A stretch of DNA of 64,000 bases from Lachnospiraceae bacterium UBA1683. Lineage in GTDB: Bacteria > Bacillota > Clostridia > Lachnospirales > Lachnospiraceae. The position numbers and the translations under genes are program-made. This document shows positions 49,141 to 58,891 of this stretch, piece by piece. Positions within the stretch are counted from its first letter, which is position 1; the number at the start of each line of letters is the position of its first letter. The stretch spans positions 1 through 64,000 of the forward strand of contig DCKD01000087.1 in NCBI GenBank assembly GCA_002320245.1, written 5' to 3'. The notes beneath the pieces are model-generated. The model was not told the DNA's origin. It was given only the letters and a program-made list of their open reading frames with translations, and made no database searches.

Positions 49141-52100
49141 TTATATCTCCCTCTCTGATTTTTTCTCTGTTATCTTTTCCGGAACTTCTTTTCCAGCCTT
49201 GTCCCTCTGCTCGATGACCGCCTTTTTCTCCGCCAGCTTTTCCTTTATGGAAATTCTGCCTGTCTGCTTCTCCTTTTCCTCTTTCGGCTTTTCATTGTTC
49301 AGGACATTATCAATCATGTTATAGTTACATTCCTCCAGTTCCTCAACCTTTGCAAGCGGCTTGTATTCTGCAAGGCTGTCTAAAAGCTCCTTTGCCTTTC
49401 GTGCGGTCTGTACGCCCTCACTGTCATCAAGCTCTGCTCCTTTCCCGAAAATATCCGTTATCCCTTCCCTGATGCTGTCTGAAATAATGGCATTGAGGAA
49501 ATCATTCAGGTATTCCGTATTCCCGTTCCTGATGTCCTCTGCGATGTTCTCCACCTGTGCGTCCCTATCCTCCACTGTATCCCTATACTGGACGGTATCA
49601 TAATCGTAGGAAAGCTGGTCTATTTGTGCTGCTAAAAGGGCGGCTTTGTCTGCATCCGGCTCCGGTTCGCTGCGCTGCATATCCACAGACAGCCACTTAT
49701 CCAAAGAACCCCTTACCTCCGCATCAGGGAATTTGCTGATAAGCTCCGAAATGACCGCCAGTGCCTTTTGGTTTCCGGTAATCTCCGGATAATATTCAAG
49801 CATCTCCAGATCAATGACCTTGCCGGACACAATATCCATCTGTGCGTCCTCATAAGGCTCTGTCCCTTCCGTATGGATATTGATGCCGATGCTTGGGATA
49901 CCGTTCCTTCTCTCCGGCGGTATGCTGTTGAAGATAGCCGCCGCTTCTTCCACGCCCGCTATATCCTCATGGTACTCTCCGAGGTTGTGGAACTCCCCGC
50001 ACTCCGCAACGGTCAGCGTTATCTTAACATCTTTCTCCGCCTGATCCGGATAAACTGTTTCACGCAATCCTTTGTATTCAAAATTCTCCCCGTCAAATAT
50101 GGTAATCTCGTCAGTTTCATCATTAAATTCTACGGAAAATGCCAAGCGGTCACTCTGCTGTATGGCTGCAAACTCCCCTATGTCAATCCACCTGCCATAC
50201 TGCCCCATTTCCACAAAGGGAAGCTCACACTCCCCATAGGCTTTGCACAGGGCATCGGCATCAAGGCTGCTTGTATTCTCAAAAAATCGTTCTTCATCAT
50301 TCATGCGGATACTGAAAATGCTTCTTGGCTCCTGTTCCCTTGCTTCCCTGACGCCTTCAAGGTAGGCTTCCACTCCCGGAAGGTACTCTGCAAGTGTCCC
50401 GGTCTTTCCCTCTGTAATGGGATTGATGTCTACTTTGACACCGCCAATCATAAAACCGTCCTCATTAAAGGCATTGAACAGGTCATCTTCCCTTTCCCTT
50501 CCCTTGTACTCCACGACCACATCGAGGTCAGAACCTGCTTTTTCCAGTCCCCTGCACCGGCTTCCTGATACCACTACATCTACAAGCTCAATATCTATCT
50601 CATACTCGTCTATCTTGGACTGTAAATAGGCATATACATCAAGCTCTATGTCCTCCTGTGTATGCCCGTTGATGCCATTGAATAATTCCTCTGTCTTGGC
50701 TTTAAAATCGGCTATAACCTTGCTTTGCGCTGCTTCCGGCACTTCATTTTTGATGCGCTCCCCAAGATGCTCTTTTTCTGCCTGTTCTGCCTTTTCCATC
50801 AATCCATCATAATCAATCGGTATCAGTTCATCATCAGCCTGTATGCTGCCCTCCAGCTCGCCCCGGTGCGTCGGCTCTTTCAGTTCTGCAACAATCTCAT
50901 CAAGCGCCTGTCTGATAGTAATGTCCGGATTGTCATACACGCCACCGTCCAGCTCCCGGTAATCCATGTCATAGATTGTATAATCATAACCGTCGCTGAC
51001 TTCCTGAATACTGATATAACGGTCTGCCAACTGGAAAGCAAGCTCTGTTTCTTCCTTCTCCGTATTTATATGTGAATTCCCCTGTTCATCGGACGCTATG
51101 ATTATCGGAACTCGCCGCTGCTCCTCCGTCGGCATGAGGTGATCCATTTTTCCCTGTTCATAGAGTGTGTCGAACCTCTCCATATAGAGGGAAACATCAT
51201 CAATGCCGCTGCCCTTTAACTGTGACTCAAACCTTTCTTTTACCAGCGCCTTTACTTCCTCCGGCATCATTTCCCTGTAATCCTCTGCTTTTTCAGAACC
51301 AGCCATTTCATTGTCCATAGCAGAAACTTTTTCCTCACTGATTTCCGCTGATAATGCAGTTTCCTTTGTGAACTCCAGCACTTCCCTGTAACCGACAGCA
51401 TCTACATAATGGCTTGTATTCTCCCCGTCCTGATGCAGCACCACCACATCACTGACCGAAAGGGAATGCCCGGTAAAGTCTGCCGGGCGGTCTATATTGA
51501 ACTTTGTATAAATATCTTCAAGGCTCATGCCCTCCTTCAGCTCCCCGGTGTATACCAGCTCATAGTTCTCTTTTGAAACCGGAACGCCTTTCATTTCAAG
51601 GTAATCCATCGCCATAAAACGAATGTCCCTTGTTGCTTCCGTATCTTTAAGCTGGTAGATACCAAACTGGCTCTCATCTCCATATAGAAGCCGATTTTCC
51701 CTACTTAGTATGTATTCCTCTAATTCCCGTTCCAGATAAGCGCTCCAATCGTCCTTTTCCACGCCAAACAGACCGTCATGCCTATACAGTGCGCCCCACT
51801 CCTCAATAACCGCTTCCGAACCGTCTGAATGAAGCAGATATACCTCCATACCTTCCTCAAACAGCTCTGATGCCCTGTCCTTAGTCAGCGGGAGCATCTC
51901 ATTCCATGAATAACCGTATTCGTGCATCTCCGATAATCCCACCATACCGTCCGGAAGGAAGTCTATCTCTGCCTGTGCCATGTCTTTCGTTTCCGAAAGC
52001 AGCGGCAAATCGTCCTTCTGCTCCGCTATGGAATGGGCAAGGGAAATGGTTTTCTCCATATCGTCCAGCTTATAGGCATGGTTCATAATCAGGTTGCGCT

Positions 52101-53694
52101 CGTCACTGTCATATACCGACCTGTGAAATTCCATACGGTTAATAAGCTGCTCTGCCTGCAGCATTGCTGGAAGCTCCGAAGCGTCATGGATTTCCTTTTC
52201 CGTCATATCCACATCAAAATCATAGAACTGCGGATAACCGTCATTTACCCCTCCGCTTCTCATGATTGGCACAAATTCAAAGCCTTTTTCTGCCAGATAA
52301 TCCGTAACGCTTCCATTCCACTCATTATCTTCAATAAATGGCAGATCATATAAAGCGTTCTGTACTTCCGGCTGCATATTTGTGATTTTAATGGTTTCAT
52401 ATTCCCCGCTGTCAGGCGTGGATATTCTCACAACCACATCAGCGTACTCAATCGGTTTGCTGGCTCTCTCCCTTTCTTCCTGCAGCGCCTTAAAATCGGT
52501 TATCTCATGGGTATCTGTATTGTAGGCATAGTCTAAATGGTATTCCTCCACTTCCTCACTCCGTTCATTGCCGAGAAGCGTTGTCCATGCCCCGGCTCTT
52601 TCAAGGTAGGCTTCCACGCTCTGCCTGTCATCGTCTTTCATTGCAGACAGGGAATTTAACAGCTCATTTTTCTCCATTCCCCTGACACTCAAAAGTTCGT
52701 ATTCTGAACGGTCAGAATTTGCCACTAACAGTATGATGTCCTCCTGTGCCTGTTCTGCCGCTTTTTCCTTTTCAATCTCAAGAATCTGTGTTTCAATCCC
52801 CTTTATCAGCTCTGATGAAGTTTTCCGGATTGTGTCAAGGGAAGATTTTAATTCCGGCATTTCCTTCCCACTGCTCCATCCGGCAATATACCCGAAAGAA
52901 TAATCTGATGTGTCAATCCCGAAATGCTGGCATACGGTGTAGGCAATACTTTCGGCTTCCACTTCCATTGTTTCCCGGTCTTTGTATGCTGCCCTTTCCG
53001 TATCCTGCCCGATTTCCTTTGCATGGAGTTTTGCGTGTGCGACCTCATGGACGCCTGTTTTGGCGGTCTGTGCTTCGCTCATGCCCTCTTTAATGCCGAT
53101 AGGGTGGTTCAGGTCAAGAAAATATCCTTTCCTCTCCCCCTCCATTTCCTCATAACTGATTGGCACAGGGGAAACCCTTTTAAGCGCTTCCATAAAATCC
53201 TGATAATTTTCCACATTCCCATGCAGCTCATTCACACCCAAGCCGGGAAGCTCTTTTCCGTCTGTCTGTGCATAATCAAACACTGTGACAACACGAAATG
53301 CGGGTATCTTTATCTCCACTTCCTCCACGACGGGCATCCCGTCCTCATCAAGCATCGGCTCTTTCGTTACGGGATCAATCTTTTCCTGTTCCTCTTTTAT
53401 CTTATAGGGTGCTGGCGCAAGGATACGGATACCTTTCTCCCCTTTGTTTACATGGCGCTCAAAATTCTTCTGCCATGCCTTGTACCCGGCAACAAATGTC
53501 GCATCCGGACGCTGCATCGCTATGAGCTGGATATTGTTTGCGCTGTAATTATGGAATTTTGACATGGTACTCAGATAGCTTTTGTACTTCTCACTCTCAA
53601 AAAGCTCTTTCAAGCCTTCCTCTAATCTGTCGGTTATCTCCTTTACTTTCTGTTTCTCGGTCATGGAAACTGTGTTTACATTTGCATCTGCCAT
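49141..53694 (-). CDS. Large polyvalent antirestriction protein (ArdC/zincin, YodL, nucleotidyltransferase)
   Basis: 1517 residues. Domain order: ArdC-like ssDNA-binding (about 15-100: FHNYSANNIQLIAMQRPDATFVAGYKAWQKNF), zincin with intact HExxH (GVHEVAHAKLHA near 218), and LPD25-like segments (about 410-500). Next come a YodL domain (about 660-760, RDIRFMAMDYLEMKGVPVSKENYELVY), a minimal nucleotidyltransferase (GSRCRGLEKAGSDLDVVVEY near 1045), and further LPD-type modules to the end. The tail GRISIKEKLAEKK is shared with two neighbours. Such proteins enter recipients with the DNA to counter restriction and other defences. Gene context: TTRAP follows, DUF6674-like precedes. GC is higher than in the Gabija pair. 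Confidence 0.85.
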   Translation of the reverse strand: MADANVNTVSMTEKQKVKEITDRLEEGLKELFESEKYKSYLSTMSKFHNYSANNIQLIAMQRPDATFVAGYKAWQKNFERHVNKGEKGIRILAPAPYKIKEEQEKIDPVTKEPMLDEDGMPVVEEVEIKIPAFRVVTVFDYAQTDGKELPGLGVNELHGNVENYQDFMEALKRVSPVPISYEEMEGERKGYFLDLNHPIGIKEGMSEAQTAKTGVHEVAHAKLHAKEIGQDTERAAYKDRETMEVEAESIAYTVCQHFGIDTSDYSFGYIAGWSSGKEMPELKSSLDTIRKTSSELIKGIETQILEIEKEKAAEQAQEDIILLVANSDRSEYELLSVRGMEKNELLNSLSAMKDDDRQSVEAYLERAGAWTTLLGNERSEEVEEYHLDYAYNTDTHEITDFKALQEERERASKPIEYADVVVRISTPDSGEYETIKITNMQPEVQNALYDLPFIEDNEWNGSVTDYLAEKGFEFVPIMRSGGVNDGYPQFYDFDVDMTEKEIHDASELPAMLQAEQLINRMEFHRSVYDSDERNLIMNHAYKLDDMEKTISLAHSIAEQKDDLPLLSETKDMAQAEIDFLPDGMVGLSEMHEYGYSWNEMLPLTKDRASELFEEGMEVYLLHSDGSEAVIEEWGALYRHDGLFGVEKDDWSAYLERELEEYILSRENRLLYGDESQFGIYQLKDTEATRDIRFMAMDYLEMKGVPVSKENYELVYTGELKEGMSLEDIYTKFNIDRPADFTGHSLSVSDVVVLHQDGENTSHYVDAVGYREVLEFTKETALSAEISEEKVSAMDNEMAGSEKAEDYREMMPEEVKALVKERFESQLKGSGIDDVSLYMERFDTLYEQGKMDHLMPTEEQRRVPIIIASDEQGNSHINTEKEETELAFQLADRYISIQEVSDGYDYTIYDMDYRELDGGVYDNPDITIRQALDEIVAELKEPTHRGELEGSIQADDELIPIDYDGLMEKAEQAEKEHLGERIKNEVPEAAQSKVIADFKAKTEELFNGINGHTQEDIELDVYAYLQSKIDEYEIDIELVDVVVSGSRCRGLEKAGSDLDVVVEYKGREREDDLFNAFNEDGFMIGGVKVDINPITEGKTGTLAEYLPGVEAYLEGVREAREQEPRSIFSIRMNDEERFFENTSSLDADALCKAYGECELPFVEMGQYGRWIDIGEFAAIQQSDRLAFSVEFNDETDEITIFDGENFEYKGLRETVYPDQAEKDVKITLTVAECGEFHNLGEYHEDIAGVEEAAAIFNSIPPERRNGIPSIGINIHTEGTEPYEDAQMDIVSGKVIDLEMLEYYPEITGNQKALAVISELISKFPDAEVRGSLDKWLSVDMQRSEPEPDADKAALLAAQIDQLSYDYDTVQYRDTVEDRDAQVENIAEDIRNGNTEYLNDFLNAIISDSIREGITDIFGKGAELDDSEGVQTARKAKELLDSLAEYKPLAKVEELEECNYNMIDNVLNNEKPKEEKEKQTGRISIKEKLAEKKAVIEQRDKAGKEVPEKITEKKSEREI

Positions 53695-53785
53695 ATGGTT
53701 ATTTACTCCTTTTCCTCCATAAAAGCAGAAAACAGATAAGTTTCCTTATCTGTCCCTGCTTTGGATATTTTTATTTGCTGTTATT

Positions 53786-54625
53786 TTATAAACATTCTTC
53801 TTTGCCTTTTCCCTTTGCCTTGTCCGGCTCCGGCGCTTTCTTCTGCTGGTCTGCTTTTGCTTTCATTTCTGACAGTTTCTCTTTTACAGACACCCGCCCT
53901 TTCTCTGCTTCCTTCCCGGCATCCAGACGGTCAGAGAGCCGATCCAGCTTCTCAAACGCCCTGTCAGCCGCATCAATATTCTTCCGTAGATTTTCCACCG
54001 TCTTTTTTATAGGCTTATTGATTAACCTTGTCAGAGCAACACCCGGTTTTTCATCAGATACTTCTTTCGTGCCTTTTCCGGATAACAGTCTGCCCACATT
54101 GGAAACGCTGTTCCCGATCTGCTTTAATTCATCTCCGATGCTGTCTATCTGATTTGCTGTCTTTTCATAATCTGTCATCACATCAACCAGACGCTCCCGG
54201 TAATCTGAAAGCACCGACTTCACACCGGAAATGCCTTTCTGAAGAACCTTGCACATCTCCGCTTTCCCTTTTTCCTTAAAGGCATTGACCGCCTGTGCCG
54301 CTGTTTCCACCAAATGGTCTTTTACTGCCAAAAGGCGCTCCGATAAATTTGTGATTTTCTCCTGAAGGTGCGCCACCCTGTCCATAAGGTTGTCTTTGAC
54401 CGATTTCGGCTGGTTTTCCTGCAACTGTGAAAGCTGCTGTCTGACACCCTGTAACTCGTCCACCATCACAGCAAGCTGCAACTGCATACCCGCCGCATAC
54501 TTAAAAAGCTCCATAAAGTCCTGTGACTGCTCTCCCATGTTCTGCTGGTTAAGCAGCTCCATAAACTGCTTTAACACATCATTTTCTTCCATGAACTGTT
54601 TTGTATTCTGTTCTGCTGTTTCCAT
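53786..54625 (-). CDS. DUF6674-like coiled-coil protein
   Basis: 279 residues from ATG 54625, with GGAGG 10 bases upstream; longer in-frame reading has no ribosome site. The N-terminal 60 residues hold ENDVLKQFMELLNQQNMGEQSQDFMELFKYAAGMQLQLAVM, which fits DUF6674. The middle is coiled-coil (about 70-180) and the C-terminal 90 residues are charged, with GRVSVKEKLSEMKAK and KGKGKEECL. Found in the same operon position in related ICEs, before the YodL/ArdC protein. The role is unknown; a structural or chaperone-like function for transferred proteins is conceivable. Confidence 0.72.
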   Translation of the reverse strand: METAEQNTKQFMEENDVLKQFMELLNQQNMGEQSQDFMELFKYAAGMQLQLAVMVDELQGVRQQLSQLQENQPKSVKDNLMDRVAHLQEKITNLSERLLAVKDHLVETAAQAVNAFKEKGKAEMCKVLQKGISGVKSVLSDYRERLVDVMTDYEKTANQIDSIGDELKQIGNSVSNVGRLLSGKGTKEVSDEKPGVALTRLINKPIKKTVENLRKNIDAADRAFEKLDRLSDRLDAGKEAEKGRVSVKEKLSEMKAKADQQKKAPEPDKAKGKGKEECL

Positions 54626-54864
54626 TTTCCTAATACCTCCATTTGAATTTGTGCATGATAAAAGCAGCCATTTCTGGCTACTCTCCACATACTGTCCTTA
54701 TTTACTTTTTACTTATGAGTGAATATTACTGCTCTTATTCGTTTCGATTTCTGCAATTTACTCCTATCTCCCTTCTGCCTTTATCGCTGTAAATAACAAA
54801 AAAGACAACTAAGTTTTCCTAATTGCCTTTTTCTAATCCATATATCCTATTTTGAATATTATGA

Positions 54865-56613
54865 TTATTTACTGATTTCCTCTAAGTCGTCATATTCATA
54901 ATCAATTGCTACAATCTCTGCCGTTGATATTAGTGGCGCTCCCCTTTGTGTGGTACGACCTTGTTCTGAAAAAAGATATAAATTTTCCTTTGCTCGTGAA
55001 CAAACAACATACAATAGCTTTTTTGTTTCAACTTCCCGATAAAATGGCTTATTTATTATAATATCCCAATGTGGAATATAGCCCTCTAATATTCCAAACG
55101 CAATAACTGTAGTATATTCTTCTCCTTTTACACCATGAAATGTATTGATAACCACACCCTCTTTTTCCTTAAAACATTGTTTAAACACATCAACGTCTGT
55201 AGATAAATGGTTATTTTTCACTCTATCCTTAACCCTTGCAATAAAATCCTCATATGCCTTGTTCAGATACGCTTCTATACTTAAATCAATTCCAATTCTT
55301 ATCAAAAATTTTGTTATTGCTTCCTGTAAATAGACAATTCCATTTTCATCAGTTGGGGATATAGAGTTAATAACTTTTAGCACCTTGTACGAATCAATTT
55401 TTTCAGATAATCCTATCTTATATTCTTCTGTCAAAATTTCGATTATCTCATTTGCAACCCTCTTTCTTAACTTAATCCTTTGCCCGGATTCTGTAAAAAG
55501 TAATTTTGAAATGAGATAAAAAACATTCATAGGATCATACTTTATTGGTGTAATATCGGGCGCATCAAATTTTACATCTGGCAATAATTCCTTCATCCTT
55601 TTAGACAACGGAAAAAGCAACCACCACTGAGGCGCAATAATGCATATTTCATTATCTGGAACTCCTTTTAAAAGTTCATCTTTTACAATATAGGCGATTT
55701 TTTCAAACAATTCAGATTTACTTATAGTATTATCATAAACTAAGCAACCCATTTTATCCCTTATATCTGATACTGCCTGTATCTTCATACTTTTTAATTG
55801 GAAGTTCGAATAATAGTCTACTATCCGTTGTGTTGTACGATAACAGCCATCTAATTCTCTTTCTTGAAACTTTATTCCAAACTCTTTTTGTAATTCATTA
55901 CACGACTTCGCAACGCCTCCAAGTCCTCCATATATTGCCTGATCTGTATCCCCTACAAAAGTTACTTGTATCTTCTTATCAGCCATTACAATACTACTCA
56001 AAATCTTATATTGAAGCTCATTTGTATCTTGGTATTCATCTACAAGAATCGTTCTGATTATTCCAGAAATATTCTCTGCAATAAATTTTTTATCACTTAC
56101 CAAATCAAATGATATACTTAAAATATCATCAAAATCTATTTCCTTTTCATCTAACAATTTTTTTTGATACTTTTCTAATATTTCCGGGTATTCAAAAGGT
56201 TTATTATATCCAATATCAATTCCAAGCTCTTCTATAATTTCTTCAATATATTGCTTGGTAACGTATTCATCTATAATATGATATCCTTTTCGCAAACGCT
56301 CATGATACATTGTATACGGTCTGATAACAAATTCCAGACAAAACTGATGTATAGTACCTACCCAAACCTTATCCTCTGGAATCTCAATTTTTTCCAGCCT
56401 TTCTTTAATTTCATCAGCAGCCCTATTTGTATATGTTATTGCAATATTGAGTTTTTTCGAATCAATATATTTTTCCACTAAATATGCTAATTTATAAGTC
56501 AATGTCCTTGTTTTTCCGCTTCCCGGACAAGCTTTAAGCAATATATTATTTTCATCAATACAAACTTGTCTTTGCTGCGTGTTTAATTCATTCAAAAAAG
56601 GCATATCATCCAT
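54865..56613 (-). CDS. gajB: UvrD/PcrA-type helicase, GajB-like
   Basis: 582 residues, superfamily 1 helicase. Motifs in order: Q motif region LNTQQRQVCIDENNILLKA, Walker A CPGSGKTRTLTYKLA, motif II VDEYQDTNELQ, III VGDTDQAIYGG, V FHGVKGEEYTTVIAFG, VI YVVCSRAKENLYLFSE. Start shares bases with the stop of the OLD-type gene (TAATG). The OLD ATPase-nuclease plus UvrD-type helicase pair is the Gabija composition, in which GajB senses DNA ends or nucleotide state and GajA cuts. It is slightly longer than typical GajB (about 500). DNA here is AT-richer than neighbouring ICE genes, a sign of separate acquisition. Confidence 0.75.
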   Translation of the reverse strand: MDDMPFLNELNTQQRQVCIDENNILLKACPGSGKTRTLTYKLAYLVEKYIDSKKLNIAITYTNRAADEIKERLEKIEIPEDKVWVGTIHQFCLEFVIRPYTMYHERLRKGYHIIDEYVTKQYIEEIIEELGIDIGYNKPFEYPEILEKYQKKLLDEKEIDFDDILSISFDLVSDKKFIAENISGIIRTILVDEYQDTNELQYKILSSIVMADKKIQVTFVGDTDQAIYGGLGGVAKSCNELQKEFGIKFQERELDGCYRTTQRIVDYYSNFQLKSMKIQAVSDIRDKMGCLVYDNTISKSELFEKIAYIVKDELLKGVPDNEICIIAPQWWLLFPLSKRMKELLPDVKFDAPDITPIKYDPMNVFYLISKLLFTESGQRIKLRKRVANEIIEILTEEYKIGLSEKIDSYKVLKVINSISPTDENGIVYLQEAITKFLIRIGIDLSIEAYLNKAYEDFIARVKDRVKNNHLSTDVDVFKQCFKEKEGVVINTFHGVKGEEYTTVIAFGILEGYIPHWDIIINKPFYREVETKKLLYVVCSRAKENLYLFSEQGRTTQRGAPLISTAEIVAIDYEYDDLEEISK

Positions 56614-58775
56614 TAATCACACCATCCCAAACAATACCAATCAACTTCTTCTAAAAATTTTGTTACCACATTATCCTTACATTCTTCTCTAAATTTTTTG
56701 ATAGAATCCTTTTTCTCCTCCTGTGTTTTAGCCTTTTTAATTTCTTTTTTCAAATCTAACATTTCTTTTTCGCCATAGCCACTCAATGAATATTCTATCA
56801 TTTTAAAAACAATATCTATTGAAATCACTTCTCTGCTCGCAAATGCAATCGCTTCCAAAATATATTGTGGAACACTAACTCCAATATCAATATAATTTGA
56901 AAGAGTAGTAGCATACCACCCCTTACCCATATCTCTGGCTAATGTTAAAACCGTTTTCGCACACGCCGCATCTGTTCCTTTTTTTAAATTATCATTATGT
57001 TTCTTAATAGTAGCCGAATCAACATAATTTAAGTCTATTATTTCGCTAATATAATCACTATTCGCCCTCTCATCAGTCAGGGCAAAATCAACCTCTAAAG
57101 TATGTGGCGCATAAAATGATTCTACCCAAGGATTCCCGTCATATAAAGTTTCCAACTTTTCCTTTCTACTCTTTCCTCTCTTCTCTGCTTCTGCCTTATA
57201 GAATTTGCTATCTCTTTCCACAATCTGCACATCTTCATCCGTAACAATAGCACATGATCTCTGAATTCTTTCTTCACTAAATAAACTGGCAATATACTCA
57301 AATGAAACACTTCCTACATTAACCAAACCAATCCCCAGCTCGTCCAAAGATACCCCTAGTGCAGTCTTAATAATATTGGGTATCAATATTTCTTCTCCAT
57401 CACCCTCTACCAATACTACACCCTTTGAAAACAGCAACACAGAACGTTTGGAGTCCAAATAACGTTCAACACAGTCAGATAATGTTAAATTTTTTAATTG
57501 CAAATTATTTTTCCCAAATTCATCAAGTCCTTGACTTGGTTGCATTGAAATACTCTTACTTCCAATTGACTTAAGGATATTTACATTTCTTATCTCCGAT
57601 ACTTCTGCCAAATGTGTAGAATGTGTAGTCGTTATAATTTGTGTATAATCTTTTGTTACTTTTAATTTATCAAATAAAGTTCTCTGAATATGCGTGTGTA
57701 TATGTGCCTCTGGTTCTTCAATTATCATAATATTTATCAATTCTCGTGTCCTATTCACCTCATATTCCACAATTTTTAAAGCCATATAAATCATATTTAA
57801 ATGACCTAATCCTAAAGAGTTAATATCATTCTGTTTTGACGGCTTCATAAATAAATATCGTGACAAAGAATTTATATCATCCTTCAATCCAGACTCTAAA
57901 ATTATCTCTGGCGAATATACCATACCTATCATATCAAGTAGCTTCTCATTGATTTTTTTCCCTACAAATTTAACCTGATCGACTTCTGAAATAGATTTAT
58001 TTAGCTTTATAATTTCAGATTTAATTGCATCTATTTCGGATTCCTTTATCAATGATTCCACTGATTCTATAATCCTTCTAATTGGATTTTTCGGTTTTCC
58101 TAATTCATTTTCTACATCACGCAATGCGTCAATAAATACTACTGAGATATGATCTTGCACATCAGCAATATTCAATTTGCAGCCTAAAACTTCATCATCA
58201 TCCTCATCTGGATCAGAACATTCCCCATTGTCCAAATCTCCCACAATATTCTTATAAATATTTTTGTCTGTAAAATCAGTCTGTGACCTACTTGTATAAT
58301 AAAATTCGTAGTCCGATAATTTTATCTTATTTCTCTCTTTTTCAAACTCTACAATATCTGTAATTTCACTTAATTTTTTCCGCACTTGTTTTTGTGGACG
58401 AATAAAAAGAGTAATTACACCAATATTATCTGTTCCACTCTTGATATAAGACTTTAAAAAATCTTCATTTTCTTTTTCTGGTACAATCCCAGCGCAGACT
58501 TCTGTTTCTTTATCTTCAGAAGTAATCTTGCCAAATATAGCTGAAAGAATAATCCAATGTCCCTTCCAATTACTTAACAAATCAGAAAAATCATTTTCCT
58601 TTAACCTTTTAGTATTATAATAATATGTATCATCCAGTAAAATTCTCAATGCTGTCATTGCATTAGATTTTCCCGAATCATTTTCGCCAATAACTGTATT
58701 CACACCTTCAGTAAAAGAAAAACGTGTCGAACTAAGATTTTTATAATTCACTATTTGTAAATAATTTAAAAACAC
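56613..58775 (-). CDS. gajA: OLD family ATPase/TOPRIM nuclease, GajA-like
   Basis: 720 residues. The N-terminal ABC-type ATPase has GENDSGKSNAMTAL (Walker A, near 31), the signature region SLGLGHLNMIYMAL, MIIEEPEAHIHTHIQ (Walker B, near 350) and TTTHSTHLAEV. The C-terminal TOPRIM has VVLVEGDGEEILIPNII (catalytic Glu, near 455) and AIVTDEDVQIVE (DxD, near 513). As a class 2 OLD nuclease next to a UvrD-like helicase it is probably GajA of a Gabija-like phage-defence system. It is longer than the common 580 residues, mainly between ATPase strands and at the C-terminus. It lies as a cargo pair between the DUF6674 gene and the helicase gene. Confidence 0.78.
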   Translation of the reverse strand: MFLNYLQIVNYKNLSSTRFSFTEGVNTVIGENDSGKSNAMTALRILLDDTYYYNTKRLKENDFSDLLSNWKGHWIILSAIFGKITSEDKETEVCAGIVPEKENEDFLKSYIKSGTDNIGVITLFIRPQKQVRKKLSEITDIVEFEKERNKIKLSDYEFYYTSRSQTDFTDKNIYKNIVGDLDNGECSDPDEDDDEVLGCKLNIADVQDHISVVFIDALRDVENELGKPKNPIRRIIESVESLIKESEIDAIKSEIIKLNKSISEVDQVKFVGKKINEKLLDMIGMVYSPEIILESGLKDDINSLSRYLFMKPSKQNDINSLGLGHLNMIYMALKIVEYEVNRTRELINIMIIEEPEAHIHTHIQRTLFDKLKVTKDYTQIITTTHSTHLAEVSEIRNVNILKSIGSKSISMQPSQGLDEFGKNNLQLKNLTLSDCVERYLDSKRSVLLFSKGVVLVEGDGEEILIPNIIKTALGVSLDELGIGLVNVGSVSFEYIASLFSEERIQRSCAIVTDEDVQIVERDSKFYKAEAEKRGKSRKEKLETLYDGNPWVESFYAPHTLEVDFALTDERANSDYISEIIDLNYVDSATIKKHNDNLKKGTDAACAKTVLTLARDMGKGWYATTLSNYIDIGVSVPQYILEAIAFASREVISIDIVFKMIEYSLSGYGEKEMLDLKKEIKKAKTQEEKKDSIKKFREECKDNVVTKFLEEVDWYCLGWCD

Positions 58776-58891
58776 AGCTAATTCCCCCTTATGGCGATTT
58801 TCTACAAAAATATTTAATATTATACCATAAAATACACCATTTGAATATTATAACTTCTTTTTTAGATAGGGAGGGTTGCCCCTCCCTAATA
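58776..58891. other. Short AT-rich gap before the Gabija-like pair
   Basis: Bases 58776-58891 contain minus-strand A/T-rich sequence including TATAAT-like hexamers (for example near 58824-58850), suitable for a promoter of the defence pair. GAGGGTTGCCCCTCCCTAA at 58870-58889 forms a short inverted repeat (GGGAGGGT/GCCCCTCCC) just after the helicase stop and could end its transcript. Confidence 0.4.

Noticed and set aside
49768..50568. Plus-strand 266-codon frame opposite the polyvalent protein
   Set aside because: No recognisable domain and no ribosome site; the opposite strand encodes the nucleotidyltransferase region.
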